Positions 17,054 to 25,721 of a stretch of 64,000 nt of DNA are shown here, one piece after another (position 1 is the stretch's first letter; each line of letters begins with the position of its first letter). Both the position numbers and the translations under genes were made by a program. Under the pieces are notes generated by a model. It worked only from the letters and a program-made list of their open reading frames with translations. It was not told the DNA's origin and searched no databases. The DNA is from Sphingobium sp. D43FB (GTDB lineage: Bacteria > Pseudomonadota > Alphaproteobacteria > Sphingomonadales > Sphingomonadaceae): assembly GCF_002312805.1 (NCBI RefSeq), contig NZ_NMUA01000002.1, positions 124,001 through 188,000 of the forward strand. The letters are read 5' to 3'.

Positions 17054-17567
17054 AGGCTTCGACAAAGGCAGGGATGTCGTCGGGGTTACGGCTGGTGATG
17101 ATATTGCCGTCGATCGCGACGGCCCGATCGACAACCGTTCCACCGGCGTTGGTGAGGTCGGTACGCACCGAAGGCCAGGACGTGACGGTGCGGCCGTTCA
17201 CTACGCCCGCCTCGATCAGCAGCCAGGGACCATGGCAGATGGCGGCGACGGGCTTGCCTGCATCAGCGAAGGCACGGATGAGCGCGATCGCCTTTTCATT
17301 CACGCGCAGCGTATCGGGATTGGCGACGCCGCCGGGCAGGATCAGCCCGTCATAATCGTCCATCGAAACGGCATCGAGTGTGATGTCGGGGGTGATGGTA
17401 TCGCCCTTTTCATCATGCTTCATGCCCTGGATCGGGTCGCTCTCAGGTGAGGCCAAGGTCACCTTGGCACCGGCTTTCATTAACATGTCGCGCGGATCGA
17501 ACAGTTCGGATTGTTCGAACCCATCCGTGGCGATGATGAGAATATGGCTGTTTTCGATGGCGGACAT
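17013..17567 (-). CDS. DJ-1/PfpI family protein (YhbO-like)
   Basis: This is a 184-aa cytosolic protein of the PfpI/YhbO branch, reported as proteases or protein/glyoxal-damage repair enzymes. ATG 17567 is chosen because GGAG lies 6 nt upstream; the longer in-frame start has that RBS inside it. The catalytic Glu is in DGFEQSE (about residue 16) and the nucleophile Cys in AICHGPW (about 109), followed by His. It has the usual length. A probable stress function fits its neighbours, topoisomerase IB and MscS. Confidence 0.92.
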   Translation of the reverse strand: MSAIENSHILIIATDGFEQSELFDPRDMLMKAGAKVTLASPESDPIQGMKHDEKGDTITPDITLDAVSMDDYDGLILPGGVANPDTLRVNEKAIALIRAFADAGKPVAAICHGPWLLIEAGVVNGRTVTSWPSVRTDLTNAGGTVVDRAVAIDGNIITSRNPDDIPAFVEAFTKAVTEGASVAA

Positions 17568-17670
17568 AAGCGTCTCCTGCATGGGGGGAATGGCCGTTTA
17601 ACGGCCCGGAGCCCCCATGGTTGCGGAACGAAGCGACGAAAGGCGGGTTTGGGGAGACGAGAAGGACATT

Positions 17671-18678
17671 ATGCCCCAAACCGCCATAATTCATGCCAAT
17701 GACAGCGTGCCCGGCATCACGCGCCGCGCGTTGAAACGGGGTTGGGCCTATCGCGACGCCGATGGTGCGCGGATCACCGACCGGGACGAGATCGACCGGC
17801 TGAACGCCATCGCCCTGCCGCCCGCCTATCGCGACTGCTGGTTCTGCCCCTCGCCTTATGGGCATATCCAAGCGACCGGCTATGACGACAAGGGGCGCAA
17901 GCAATATCGCTATCATGCCGACTTTCGCGCCGCGCGCGAGGCGGAGAAATATGCTGGATGCCCCAATTTCGGTCGCACCCTGCCCAAGTTGCGCGCCCGG
18001 CTGGAGGCGGACCTGTCCAAGCGGGGGCTGCGCAAGGATCGCACCATTGCGGCGGTCATACGCTTGCTCGACCTCGCCAAATTGCGCGTCGGCAATGAAC
18101 ATTATGCCACGACCAACAGGAGCTTCGGCGCGACGACGCTGCGTCGCCGTCACCTCGACCTCAACGGTCGGTCGTTGACACTGCGCTATCGCGCCAAGTC
18201 GGGCAAGGAACAACAATTGACCGTGACCGACAGTCGCCTGCTGCGCTTCGTGCGGCAGGTACAGGATCTGCCGGGCCAGCATCTGTTTCAATATCTGGAC
18301 GAGGAGGGCGAAGCCCGGCCGATCACGTCAAGCGACGTCAATGCCTATATCGCCGATGCCATGGGCGGGCCGTTCACCGCCAAGCATTTCCGCACCTGGG
18401 GCGCGTCCACGATCGCCTTTGAAACATTGGCGGCCGGGCATGTTTCTTTGAAGGAGATGATCGACCCGGTGGCGGTGGCTTTGGGCAACACGCCGGCGAT
18501 CAGCCGCAAATCCTATGTTCATCCCGCACTTATTGCCCTATGCAAGGAGGGGCAGGATGAATGGCGCGACGAGCTTCGCTTGCCGCGTCGAACACGATAT
18601 CTGTCGCGAGAGGAACGCGGATTGATCGCCTTTCTCGATACTTTGGTGGACTGCGCCCCGCTTGCAGCGGCGGCCTGA
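17671..18678 (+). CDS. DNA topoisomerase IB
   Basis: This is a 335-aa bacterial (poxvirus-like) type IB topoisomerase, which relaxes supercoils through a 3'-phosphotyrosine intermediate. ATG 17671 has AAGGA 5 nt upstream; an in-frame start at 17617 lacks one. The N-terminal domain (about 1-85, with GITRRALKRGWAYRD) is followed by the catalytic domain. Visible catalytic residues are Arg in AKLRVGNEHYA, the Lys of AKSGKEQ, and Tyr in ISRKSYVHPALI near the C-terminus. It is 27 bp upstream of the mechanosensitive-channel gene, probably in one operon. Confidence 0.93.
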   Translation: MPQTAIIHANDSVPGITRRALKRGWAYRDADGARITDRDEIDRLNAIALPPAYRDCWFCPSPYGHIQATGYDDKGRKQYRYHADFRAAREAEKYAGCPNFGRTLPKLRARLEADLSKRGLRKDRTIAAVIRLLDLAKLRVGNEHYATTNRSFGATTLRRRHLDLNGRSLTLRYRAKSGKEQQLTVTDSRLLRFVRQVQDLPGQHLFQYLDEEGEARPITSSDVNAYIADAMGGPFTAKHFRTWGASTIAFETLAAGHVSLKEMIDPVAVALGNTPAISRKSYVHPALIALCKEGQDEWRDELRLPRRTRYLSREERGLIAFLDTLVDCAPLAAAA

Positions 18679-18705
18679 TCCGCACTCAACAGACTACAGG
18701 ATAGC

Positions 18706-19869
18706 ATGGCCAATACGAAAACCCCCGCCGACCCCGTCATCACGGTGCGGCCGCCCGATCTCGGCGCGATGTGGCGCTCGACCAGCGACTGGCTTGCCGT
18801 CCATTATGTCCAGATATTGATCGCCATCGGTGTCGGCGTCCTGATCTACCTCGCGCTGACGGCGCTGCGCGGGGTTGGCAAGCGGCACAAGGGGACGCGC
18901 GGCGATCCGCTAGGCTATGCCAATGTGCTGGGGCGGGCCGCCGCGCGCACGACGCATTTCTTCATGGTCATGGTCGCGGCGCGGCTGGTGGCGGGCTATG
19001 CCGATGCACCGGCTCCGCTCTACAAAACGATCGCCTTTCTCTTCACCATCGCGGCGGTGTGGCAAGCGGCCTTGTGGGCGCGCGAGATCATCCTGGGGTT
19101 GGTGGAGCGCAAGACGCTGGCGCAGGATGGCGGCGGCGAGACGCTCGCGAACGCGATGGGGCTTATCCGCCTGTTGGTCAGCGTCGTCCTCTTTGCCGTC
19201 GCGACGATCGTCGTACTGGATAATCTGGGCGTCAACGTCACTGGACTTGTCGCGGGTCTTGGTATTGGCGGCATCGCCATCGGCCTTGCGGCGCAGGGCA
19301 TATTTTCCGATCTGTTCGCCGCCCTGTCGATCATCTTCGACAAGCCGTTCCGCCGGGGCGAGACGATCAATTATGACATGACGACCGCCACGGTCGAAAA
19401 AATCGGTCTGAAATCCACCCGCCTGCGCGCCATTACCGGCGAGAAGAAGGTGATCTCCAACGCCAATCTGCTGCAGAAGGAGATAACCAGCTATTTCACG
19501 CTCGACCATCGCCGGATCAAATTCGCGATCGGTGTCATCTACCAGACGCCGCCCGACGTCGCCGAACAGATTCCCGAAATATTGAAAACGATCGTCACGG
19601 ATCTCGGCGCGAATTTCGTTCGGTCCGGTTTCATCAGCTTTGGTGCGTCGAGCCTGGATTTCGAAGTCGAGTTCGACGTCTATCTGCCCGATTGGGATGC
19701 TATCTACGTCATCCGGCATAAGGTCGGCCTGGCCATCCTGCGCCAGTTCAACGAACGCGGAATCGAATTCGCCTATCCAACCCAGACCAGCTTTACCGCG
19801 GCACCGGACGGGCGGATGGTTCTACCCTATCCCGATGTTCAGGCGGTGCGCCAGGTCGAGAAGGAATGA
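18706..19869 (+). CDS. MscS-family mechanosensitive ion channel
   Basis: This inner-membrane channel of 387 aa is expected to relieve turgor on hypo-osmotic shock. It has at least four predicted helices: about 35-52, 84-103, 118-137 and a pore-lining Gly/Ala-rich TM3 (GLVAGLGIGGIAIGLAAQG, about 180-198). The conserved IFDKPFRRGETI beta-domain entry and a C-terminal alpha/beta domain (about 260-370) follow. AGGAT precedes ATG 18706. It probably shares a transcript with topoisomerase IB. Confidence 0.93.
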   Translation: MANTKTPADPVITVRPPDLGAMWRSTSDWLAVHYVQILIAIGVGVLIYLALTALRGVGKRHKGTRGDPLGYANVLGRAAARTTHFFMVMVAARLVAGYADAPAPLYKTIAFLFTIAAVWQAALWAREIILGLVERKTLAQDGGGETLANAMGLIRLLVSVVLFAVATIVVLDNLGVNVTGLVAGLGIGGIAIGLAAQGIFSDLFAALSIIFDKPFRRGETINYDMTTATVEKIGLKSTRLRAITGEKKVISNANLLQKEITSYFTLDHRRIKFAIGVIYQTPPDVAEQIPEILKTIVTDLGANFVRSGFISFGASSLDFEVEFDVYLPDWDAIYVIRHKVGLAILRQFNERGIEFAYPTQTSFTAAPDGRMVLPYPDVQAVRQVEKE

Positions 19870-19886
19870 GGCTGTCGCTGAACGGA

Positions 19887-20861
19887 TCAGCCCATGCCCC
19901 AGAGCGGGCCGGGTTGCAGTTGCCCGTCGCACAGCGCCAGCCCACCGTCGCGATCCTCCGCCAGTAATAGCGCGCCGTCCAGGTCGATCCAGTCCGCGCC
20001 CTGCGCCAACAGAGCGGCAGGTGCAATGCCAAGCGACGTGCCGAGCATGCAGCCGACCATGAGCCGGAATCCGCGCTCTTTCGCTTCGCGCGCCAAAGCC
20101 AAGGCTTCGGTCAGCCCGCCTGCCTTGTCGAGCTTGATATTGACCGCGTCGAAATCGCCTAGCCGGTCGAGATCGGCGCGCGTGTGGCAGCTTTCGTCGG
20201 CGCAGAGCGGCAGCGGCGCATGAACGCCCGCGAGGCGCGCCTCCTGCCCATGGATTACCGGTTGTTCGACCATCTCCACGCCCAAGGCCGCGAGTGCTGC
20301 TGCTTCTGCAGCGATGTCGCGATCATGCCAGCTTTCATTGGCATCGACGATCAGCCGCGCCGTGGGTGCGCCGCGCCGCACGGCGGCGATGCGGTCCTGG
20401 TCGCCCTCCCCCGTCAACTTGCATTTGAGCAACGCAAAGCCCCGCGCCGCCGCGACCCGCGCATCCTCCTCCATCCGATCGGGATCGCCCAAGCTGATCG
20501 TGAAAGCGGTCGCCAGCGGTGCGGGTGGTGCCAGACCGGCCAACTGCCACACCGACGCGCCCGCCTGCTTGGCCTCCAAATCCCATAAGGCGCAATCGAG
20601 CGCGTTGCGCGCCGCGCCGCGCGGCATGGCGGTCAGCAAGGCTTGGCGGTCCAATGGTCCGGTATAGGCGTGCAGGGCGGCGACGCAGCTTTCCGCGCTT
20701 TCGCCCTCATAATAGATGGCCGTGCCCTCGCCTTGCCCGACATGGGTGCCATCGCCCACGGTGCAGACGACGACATCGACATGCGTCTTGGCCCCCCGGC
20801 TGATGACGAAGGCACCTGCCACCGGCCAGCGTTCGACGGTCGCAGAGACTATACGGATCAT
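19887..20861 (-). CDS. Enolase-superfamily dipeptide epimerase (Ala-Glu epimerase / DgcA-like)
   Basis: This is a 324-aa cytosolic enzyme likely to epimerise L-Ala-D/L-Glu or a related N-acyl amino acid, in peptidoglycan peptide recycling. ATG 20861 is chosen because AGGAAA lies 5 nt upstream; longer starts overlap the divergent gene. Catalytic features are KxK (LLKCKLTG), the metal ligands in VDANESW, VEQP and CADES, and the second Lys in NIKLDKAGG. The substrate cannot be fixed from sequence alone. Confidence 0.88.
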   Translation of the reverse strand: MIRIVSATVERWPVAGAFVISRGAKTHVDVVVCTVGDGTHVGQGEGTAIYYEGESAESCVAALHAYTGPLDRQALLTAMPRGAARNALDCALWDLEAKQAGASVWQLAGLAPPAPLATAFTISLGDPDRMEEDARVAAARGFALLKCKLTGEGDQDRIAAVRRGAPTARLIVDANESWHDRDIAAEAAALAALGVEMVEQPVIHGQEARLAGVHAPLPLCADESCHTRADLDRLGDFDAVNIKLDKAGGLTEALALAREAKERGFRLMVGCMLGTSLGIAPAALLAQGADWIDLDGALLLAEDRDGGLALCDGQLQPGPLWGMG

Positions 20862-20962
20862 CGCGCTTTCCTGCGTCATCGGTTGACCATGGTCGAGACC
20901 GTCATATGAGCGAAACATAAAGTCCGGCATAGTCCCATGATGCAACAAGGAGCCTATTTTCC

Positions 20963-22267
20963 GTGACATCCCGCGACCTGACCGGCTTTTTGCCCCTCAA
21001 TGAAGCCCATGCCGCGCAAAGCGAGTGGCCGCGCCGCCTGTCGGACATGGCGTGGCGCATCGGTTTCGGTGCGATCGGCTGGCCGTGGTTGCTCGCCAGC
21101 TTGTCGGGCGGACGCCCCGCGGACAAGCGCGCGTTGCTCGATGAACTCGGCCTGCCGCATGACGCGCTCCCACATCTGGGCAGTTGGAAGGCCGATGTCG
21201 GTTTTCTGCGCCATATCGTGCGGGAAATTGCACGGCTACGTCCCGCCCATGTGGTGGAGTTGGGCGCAGGCGCTTCCTCGCTGATCGCGGCGCGAGCCTT
21301 GCAATTGCACGGCGGCGGGCGGTTGCACAGCTTCGACCAGCATGGCGGCTTTGTCGAGGCGACCCGGCAATGGCTGGGCGACCATGCGATCGACGCCGAC
21401 ATCCGCCATGCGCCGCTGACCCATGACAGCGCCGATTGGCCCGGGCGTTGGTATGCGCTGGAGGGTGTGCCGGAGCGCATCGATCTGATCATCATCGACG
21501 GCCCGCCCTGGAGCGTTCATCCGCTGGTACGGGGCGCGGCGGACAGCCTGTTTGCGCGATTGTCGCCCAATGGCGTGGTGCTGCTGGACGATGCCGCGCG
21601 GCCGGGCGAACGTATCGTTGCGCGGCGCTGGCGCGAGCGTTGGCCGCATATCGACTTTCGCCTGATGCGCGACGGGACCAAGGGCACGCTGGTCGGCCGT
21701 CGCCGCGATCTGACCGCGCCGGTCGCCAACGACAATGAGGATGGGCGCACATGGCGGCATATGCGCCGCGCGGCAGCGGTTGCCGCACTACTGGGCATCG
21801 GCTGGATCGCGCGGGGCGAATTGGGCGAATTTCCCCAGAGCGCGCAGGCGAGCAGCTTTCTGGACGAAGCGGCCGCCTCGCGCCGCGCCGGACTGCTGCG
21901 GCAGGGCATGGCCTCGCAGATCGAAAGCGCGACGTTCGACGCGCAGGAAATCCAGCGGTCGACCGGCATCATCCTGCCTGCATTGCCGGGCGATTGGCGG
22001 GTGACCGACGTTCAACTATTTCCAACGACCGACAGCCCCGCCATCGCGATGACCATCGTGACGCCGGAACAGGAGACGCTGTCCCTGTTCGCCGATAAGG
22101 CCGAAACCCCCGCCGAGGCCACGCCGCTGGTCGCCCGACGCGCGGGCGATGTGGTGGCCTATTGGGAAGTCGGCACCATGGCCTATGCCTTGACCGGCGA
22201 GGGTGACACGCGCCGCATCCTGCACCTCGCTGGCACCATCGCCCCCATGGGCAGGACGCCCCATTGA
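20963..22267 (+). CDS. SAM-dependent methyltransferase fused to an anti-sigma-factor-like C-terminal domain
   Basis: This 434-aa protein appears to be a fusion. Residues 1-250 form a class I methyltransferase-like domain (HVVELGAGASSLIAAR, about 96-111; LIIIDGPPWSVHPL, about 175-188; VVLLDDAARPGER). Next is a basic segment and a weak transmembrane helix (about 269-284). The C-terminal part (about 290-425) matches, from memory, the periplasmic end of alphaproteobacterial anti-sigma factors: RRAGLLRQGMASQIE, LPALPGDWRVTDVQLFP, VVAYWEVGTMAYALTG. The usual cytosolic zinc anti-sigma domain is missing, replaced by the methyltransferase. No ECF sigma gene is adjacent. The substrate is unknown. Confidence 0.7.
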   Translation: MTSRDLTGFLPLNEAHAAQSEWPRRLSDMAWRIGFGAIGWPWLLASLSGGRPADKRALLDELGLPHDALPHLGSWKADVGFLRHIVREIARLRPAHVVELGAGASSLIAARALQLHGGGRLHSFDQHGGFVEATRQWLGDHAIDADIRHAPLTHDSADWPGRWYALEGVPERIDLIIIDGPPWSVHPLVRGAADSLFARLSPNGVVLLDDAARPGERIVARRWRERWPHIDFRLMRDGTKGTLVGRRRDLTAPVANDNEDGRTWRHMRRAAAVAALLGIGWIARGELGEFPQSAQASSFLDEAAASRRAGLLRQGMASQIESATFDAQEIQRSTGIILPALPGDWRVTDVQLFPTTDSPAIAMTIVTPEQETLSLFADKAETPAEATPLVARRAGDVVAYWEVGTMAYALTGEGDTRRILHLAGTIAPMGRTPH

Positions 22268-22298
22268 GGCTTTAGGGGCGGCCTGCTAAGCGCCGCGC

Positions 22299-24086
22299 AT
22301 GGAGGATAGCCCGCAACCCACCGTCCGCGCCAATGCGCGACCCGCCCTTGGCAGCCTGGCGATGTTGTGGCGGTTCGCCCGGCGCTATCCGGCGCGCATT
22401 GCCGGGGCATTGGCTGCGTTGATCGTCTCGTCGGCGGCGACGCTCGGTATCCCCAGCGGCTTTCGTCTGGTGATCGACAAGGGGTTCATGGGCGGCGGCG
22501 ACATCAGCCGCTGGTTCGAATATCTGCTGCTGATCGTCATCATCCTGGCGTTGGCGAGCGCGCTGCGCTTTTACTTCGTGTCCTGGCTTGGCGAACGAGT
22601 CGTCGCCGATATTCGCAGCGCCACCCAGGCCAATTTGTTGCGGCAGGCACCGCGCTTCTTTGAAGAAAACCGCCCGTCCGAAATCGCGTCGCGCATGACC
22701 GCCGACACGGCTATCGTCGAGCAGGTGGTCGGATCGACCGTGTCCGTGGCGCTCCGCAATCTGGTGACTGGGCTTGGCGGGCTGATCTATCTCTTCGCGC
22801 TGGCACCCAAGCTGGCGGCGCTGTTGTTGCTGGGCATTCCCGTCATCCTGCTGGTGCTGATCAGCCTGGGCCGCAAGGTGCGCGGCCTGTCGCGCGCCAG
22901 TCAAGATCGGCTGGCCGATGTCGGCAGCGTCACCAGCGAAGTGTTGGGCGCGATGAAGATCGTGCAGGCCTTTGGCCAGGAGGCCCGCGAGGCGATGCGG
23001 TTCAATGCAACCGTCGAGGCGGGTTTTGCGACCGCGCGCCGCCGCATCGGGCTGCGCGCGATCATGACCGCAGTAGTGATCGCTTTGGTGTTCGGATCAA
23101 TCACTGCCGTCATGTGGCAGGGCGCGCTGGATGTTGCCGCGGGGCGATTGTCGGGCGGCAGCATCGCCGCGTTCGTGCTGACCGGCGGACTGGTCGCAGG
23201 GGCGTTCGGTTCGCTGTCCGAAAGCTGGGGCGACCTGTTGCGCGGCGCGGGGGCGGCCAGCCGCCTGCACGAATTGATGAGCGCGACGCCTGACATCCTG
23301 CCGCCTGCCGTGCCTGTACCGATCCCGGTCACCACCCATGGCGCGCGGCTGACCTTTGCCGATGTCTATTTTCATTATCCCACCCGCCCCGATCAAGCCG
23401 CGCTGAACGGCGTGTCGCTGGACATCGCGCCGGGCGAGACAGTCGCGGTCGTCGGGCCGTCGGGCGCAGGCAAGACGACCTTGATCCAGTTGGCGCAGCG
23501 CTTCTACGATCCCGACCAAGGCGTCGTGCGTCTGAACGGCGTGGCCCTGCCCGATGCCGATCCAGCCGCTGCGCGCGCTATGATGGCGATGGTGCCGCAG
23601 GATAGCGTGATCTTCGCAGCCTCAGCACGCGACAATCTGCGCTATGGTTGCTGGGATGCCAGCGATGACGAGATTTGGGAAGCGGCCCGCGCCGCCAACG
23701 CCGAAAGTTTCCTGCGCGCGCTGCCGCAGGGTCTCGACACATTCATGGGCGAAGGCGGGGCGCGTCTGTCGGGCGGCCAGCGCCAGCGGCTCTCGATCGC
23801 GCGCGCCCTGCTGCGTGATGCGCCGATCCTGCTGCTGGACGAGGCAACATCAGCGCTGGATGCGGAGTCCGAACGATTGGTGCAGGATGCGTTGGGGCGG
23901 CTGATCCAGGGACGGACCACCATCGTCATCGCGCATCGGCTGGCGACCGTGCGCGCGGCCGATCGGATCATCGTGATGGATGAGGGCCGGATCGTCGAAC
24001 AGGGCGACCATGCGTCGCTGGTCGCCCAAGGCGGGCTCTATGCCCGGCTCGCCAGCTTGCAATTTCAGGATATGCCCGCCGCCTGA
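22299..24086 (+). CDS. ABC exporter, fused membrane and ATPase domains (MsbA/lipid-exporter type)
   Basis: This half-transporter of 595 aa works as a homodimer in the inner membrane. Residues about 20-320 form a six-helix exporter domain. The ATPase domain (about 345-580) has Walker A GPSGAGKTT, signature LSGGQRQR, Walker B ILLLDEATSALD and the H-loop IVIAHRLATV. Lipid or multidrug export is plausible, but the substrate cannot be assigned. It follows the fusion protein by 31 bp and may be cotranscribed with it. Confidence 0.92.
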   Translation: MEDSPQPTVRANARPALGSLAMLWRFARRYPARIAGALAALIVSSAATLGIPSGFRLVIDKGFMGGGDISRWFEYLLLIVIILALASALRFYFVSWLGERVVADIRSATQANLLRQAPRFFEENRPSEIASRMTADTAIVEQVVGSTVSVALRNLVTGLGGLIYLFALAPKLAALLLLGIPVILLVLISLGRKVRGLSRASQDRLADVGSVTSEVLGAMKIVQAFGQEAREAMRFNATVEAGFATARRRIGLRAIMTAVVIALVFGSITAVMWQGALDVAAGRLSGGSIAAFVLTGGLVAGAFGSLSESWGDLLRGAGAASRLHELMSATPDILPPAVPVPIPVTTHGARLTFADVYFHYPTRPDQAALNGVSLDIAPGETVAVVGPSGAGKTTLIQLAQRFYDPDQGVVRLNGVALPDADPAAARAMMAMVPQDSVIFAASARDNLRYGCWDASDDEIWEAARAANAESFLRALPQGLDTFMGEGGARLSGGQRQRLSIARALLRDAPILLLDEATSALDAESERLVQDALGRLIQGRTTIVIAHRLATVRAADRIIVMDEGRIVEQGDHASLVAQGGLYARLASLQFQDMPAA

Positions 24087-24107
24087 CCCGTACCGTTGCG
24101 CCGTCCT

Positions 24108-24437
24108 TCAGGCGCGATTGGCGGCCTCGTGCAGTTTCACGACATGGTCGAGGATCGCCGGATGGAGCGGGTTTTCAAAGGCGCAACCCGCCTCATGCCC
24201 GCGCGTCCAGAGGACTCGCGCACGACGCCCCTCGAAGCCAGGCAACATGATCCATAAATCGCCACCAGGCAGCAGCTTCATGAAACTTTGCAACCGAAAG
24301 CCCGACACCGAGAGATCGGCGATCGCGCTCTTGACCCAGGTTTCGCCGGGCCGCCGAATCTTGACGCTGATCCGCACATGACGGCGTTCGGCAGCGCGCG
24401 CCTTATGGCTGGCTTGATGATGTCGATCGGCGCCCAT
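24108..24437 (-). CDS. PilZ domain protein
   Basis: This 109-aa single-domain PilZ protein starts at ATG 24437 (MGADRHHQASHK). It has the RxxxR-like element (AERRHVRISVKIR) and the DxSxxG motif (DLSVSGFRLQS), which bind cyclic di-GMP in the family. A C-terminal beta segment (ARVLWTRGHEAGCAFENPLH) completes the barrel. It may act with the GGDEF enzyme at 31761-33542. The in-frame extension to 24596 covers the terminator of the exbD operon and was rejected. Confidence 0.85.
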   Translation of the reverse strand: MGADRHHQASHKARAAERRHVRISVKIRRPGETWVKSAIADLSVSGFRLQSFMKLLPGGDLWIMLPGFEGRRARVLWTRGHEAGCAFENPLHPAILDHVVKLHEAANRA

Positions 24438-24546
24438 GGCTTGCACTTCATTCCATTCACCGTTCAGTGTCGGGGATTGAGGTAAGGAAATGGTTAAACC
24501 CGCACATATCCGGTCAGTTTTGCGGTCCTGGAGATAGGTCAAAACC

Positions 24547-24576
24547 AAAAAAAAAGGGCCGCCCGAAGGCGACCCC
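24547..24576 (-). terminator. Rho-independent terminator of the TonB operon
   Basis: Read on the minus strand: GGTCGCC-TTCG-GGCGGCC followed by a run of Ts, a 7-bp stem (one G-U) with a UUCG-type loop. It lies about 95 bp after the last exbD stop codon. Confidence 0.9.
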
Positions 24577-24668
24577 TGATGGTCCGGCATGATCATGAGG
24601 TCCGTCTGCTATCCACTGCCCGCCAAACTGGGAAGTCCTGACGCGGGCAGAGAGAGGCAGATCAGGCC

Positions 24669-25091
24669 TTAAAAATTGCCATATTGTTCGTTGCCGACGA
24701 AACCCAATTTGGTGACGCCTGCCCGCTTGATCTCGGCGAGCACTTCATCAACGGTCACATAGCGGGTCTGCGCGTTCGGCTGGAACTGAAGTTCCGGCTC
24801 GACGGGCAGGCGCAACGACTGTTGCAGATACTGGCGCAGCGTCAGCAGATCGATCGCCGAACCGTTCCAGGTGATGATCCCGGCTGCGTCGATCGCAACC
24901 TTGTTCTTCACTGGATCGACCATGGGGGCGTCGTTCGTCGAGGACTGCGGCAGATCGATCTTCACCGCGTGGGTTTGGATCGGGATGGTGATGATGAACA
25001 TGATGAGGAGCACGAGCATGACGTCGATCAACGGCGTCGTGTTCATTTCCATCATCGGTTCGCCATCGTCGCTACCGGCGCTCATTGCCAT
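24669..25091 (-). CDS. exbD: ExbD-type biopolymer transporter (second copy)
   Basis: This 140-aa inner-membrane component uses the proton motive force with ExbB to energise TonB. A single transmembrane helix (about 20-42, PLIDVMLVLLIMFIITIPI) contains the proton-channel Asp in LIDVML. A periplasmic domain ending in KLGFVGNEQYGNF follows. GGAG lies 8 nt upstream of ATG 25091. It is the last gene of a tonB-exbB-exbD-exbD operon. It differs from the first ExbD in its periplasmic part. Confidence 0.93.
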   Translation of the reverse strand: MAMSAGSDDGEPMMEMNTTPLIDVMLVLLIMFIITIPIQTHAVKIDLPQSSTNDAPMVDPVKNKVAIDAAGIITWNGSAIDLLTLRQYLQQSLRLPVEPELQFQPNAQTRYVTVDEVLAEIKRAGVTKLGFVGNEQYGNF

Positions 25092-25136
25092 GGGGCGTAC
25101 TCCTAGAAATTCACAATAATCAGCACGTATCGGATG

Positions 25137-25622
25137 TTACATACGGGTAGTTTTCATACCTGGTTCCGGCTCGGAAATGAAGCCGACCTTCGGAAAACCT
25201 GCGCGCTGCATCGTGTAGATCGTGCCGCCGATGCACCGATAGGGGGTATTGATGTCACCGCGGATATGCACTTCGGGCAGATCCTCCGGCGTCATATTCT
25301 CGATGCCGCCAACCTTCTTGATGTCCGCTTCCAGCTTGGCAACGGCGCGGTTGAGCAGGTCTTCGGAATTGACCTTGGTCATGTTCCAGTAAACCGCACA
25401 GCTACCGTCTTCTGCTGGCATGATGGACAGCGAGACGTTCTCCGGCTTGGTCGTCGTCGGTTCGAATTCGACCTTGGGAAGCTCTAGATCGACCGTCTGA
25501 AGCACGACAGGGACGGCGATCAGGAAGATGATGAGAAGCACCAGCATGACGTCGACGAGCGGCGTCGTGTTGATATCTGTGATCGGCTTTTCTTCGCCGG
25601 AGCCACCAACGCTCATTGCCAT
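25137..25622 (-). CDS. exbD: ExbD-type biopolymer transporter (first copy)
   Basis: This 161-aa ExbD homologue has one N-terminal transmembrane helix (about 22-43, LVDVMLVLLIIFLIAVPVV) and the conserved Asp. The periplasmic domain is longer than that of the second copy and ends in GFPKVGFISEPEPGMK. It shares the M-A-M-S start and I/M-N-T-T-P-L motif with its paralogue. Two ExbD copies in tandem are a known arrangement in bacteria rich in TonB receptors, such as sphingomonads and xanthomonads. Confidence 0.93.
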   Translation of the reverse strand: MAMSVGGSGEEKPITDINTTPLVDVMLVLLIIFLIAVPVVLQTVDLELPKVEFEPTTTKPENVSLSIMPAEDGSCAVYWNMTKVNSEDLLNRAVAKLEADIKKVGGIENMTPEDLPEVHIRGDINTPYRCIGGTIYTMQRAGFPKVGFISEPEPGMKTTRM

Positions 25623-25678
25623 TGATCAGTATCCTAACATGTCTGTCATTTTAGACCGCACGCCAGGAGCGGCGATCT

Positions 25679-25714
25679 TGGGAGCCGAAGATGCGCGATG
25701 CATTCCGGCTCCCA
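25679..25714. promoter_or_regulatory. Intercistronic hairpin between exbB and exbD
   Basis: A perfect 9-bp stem (TGGGAGCCG / CGGCTCCCA) encloses an 18-nt loop. It follows the exbB stop by 8 nt and precedes the first exbD start by about 57 nt. There is no T-run, so it is more likely to stabilise or partly terminate the exbB message than to end the operon. Confidence 0.55.
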
Positions 25715-25721
25715 TATTTGA

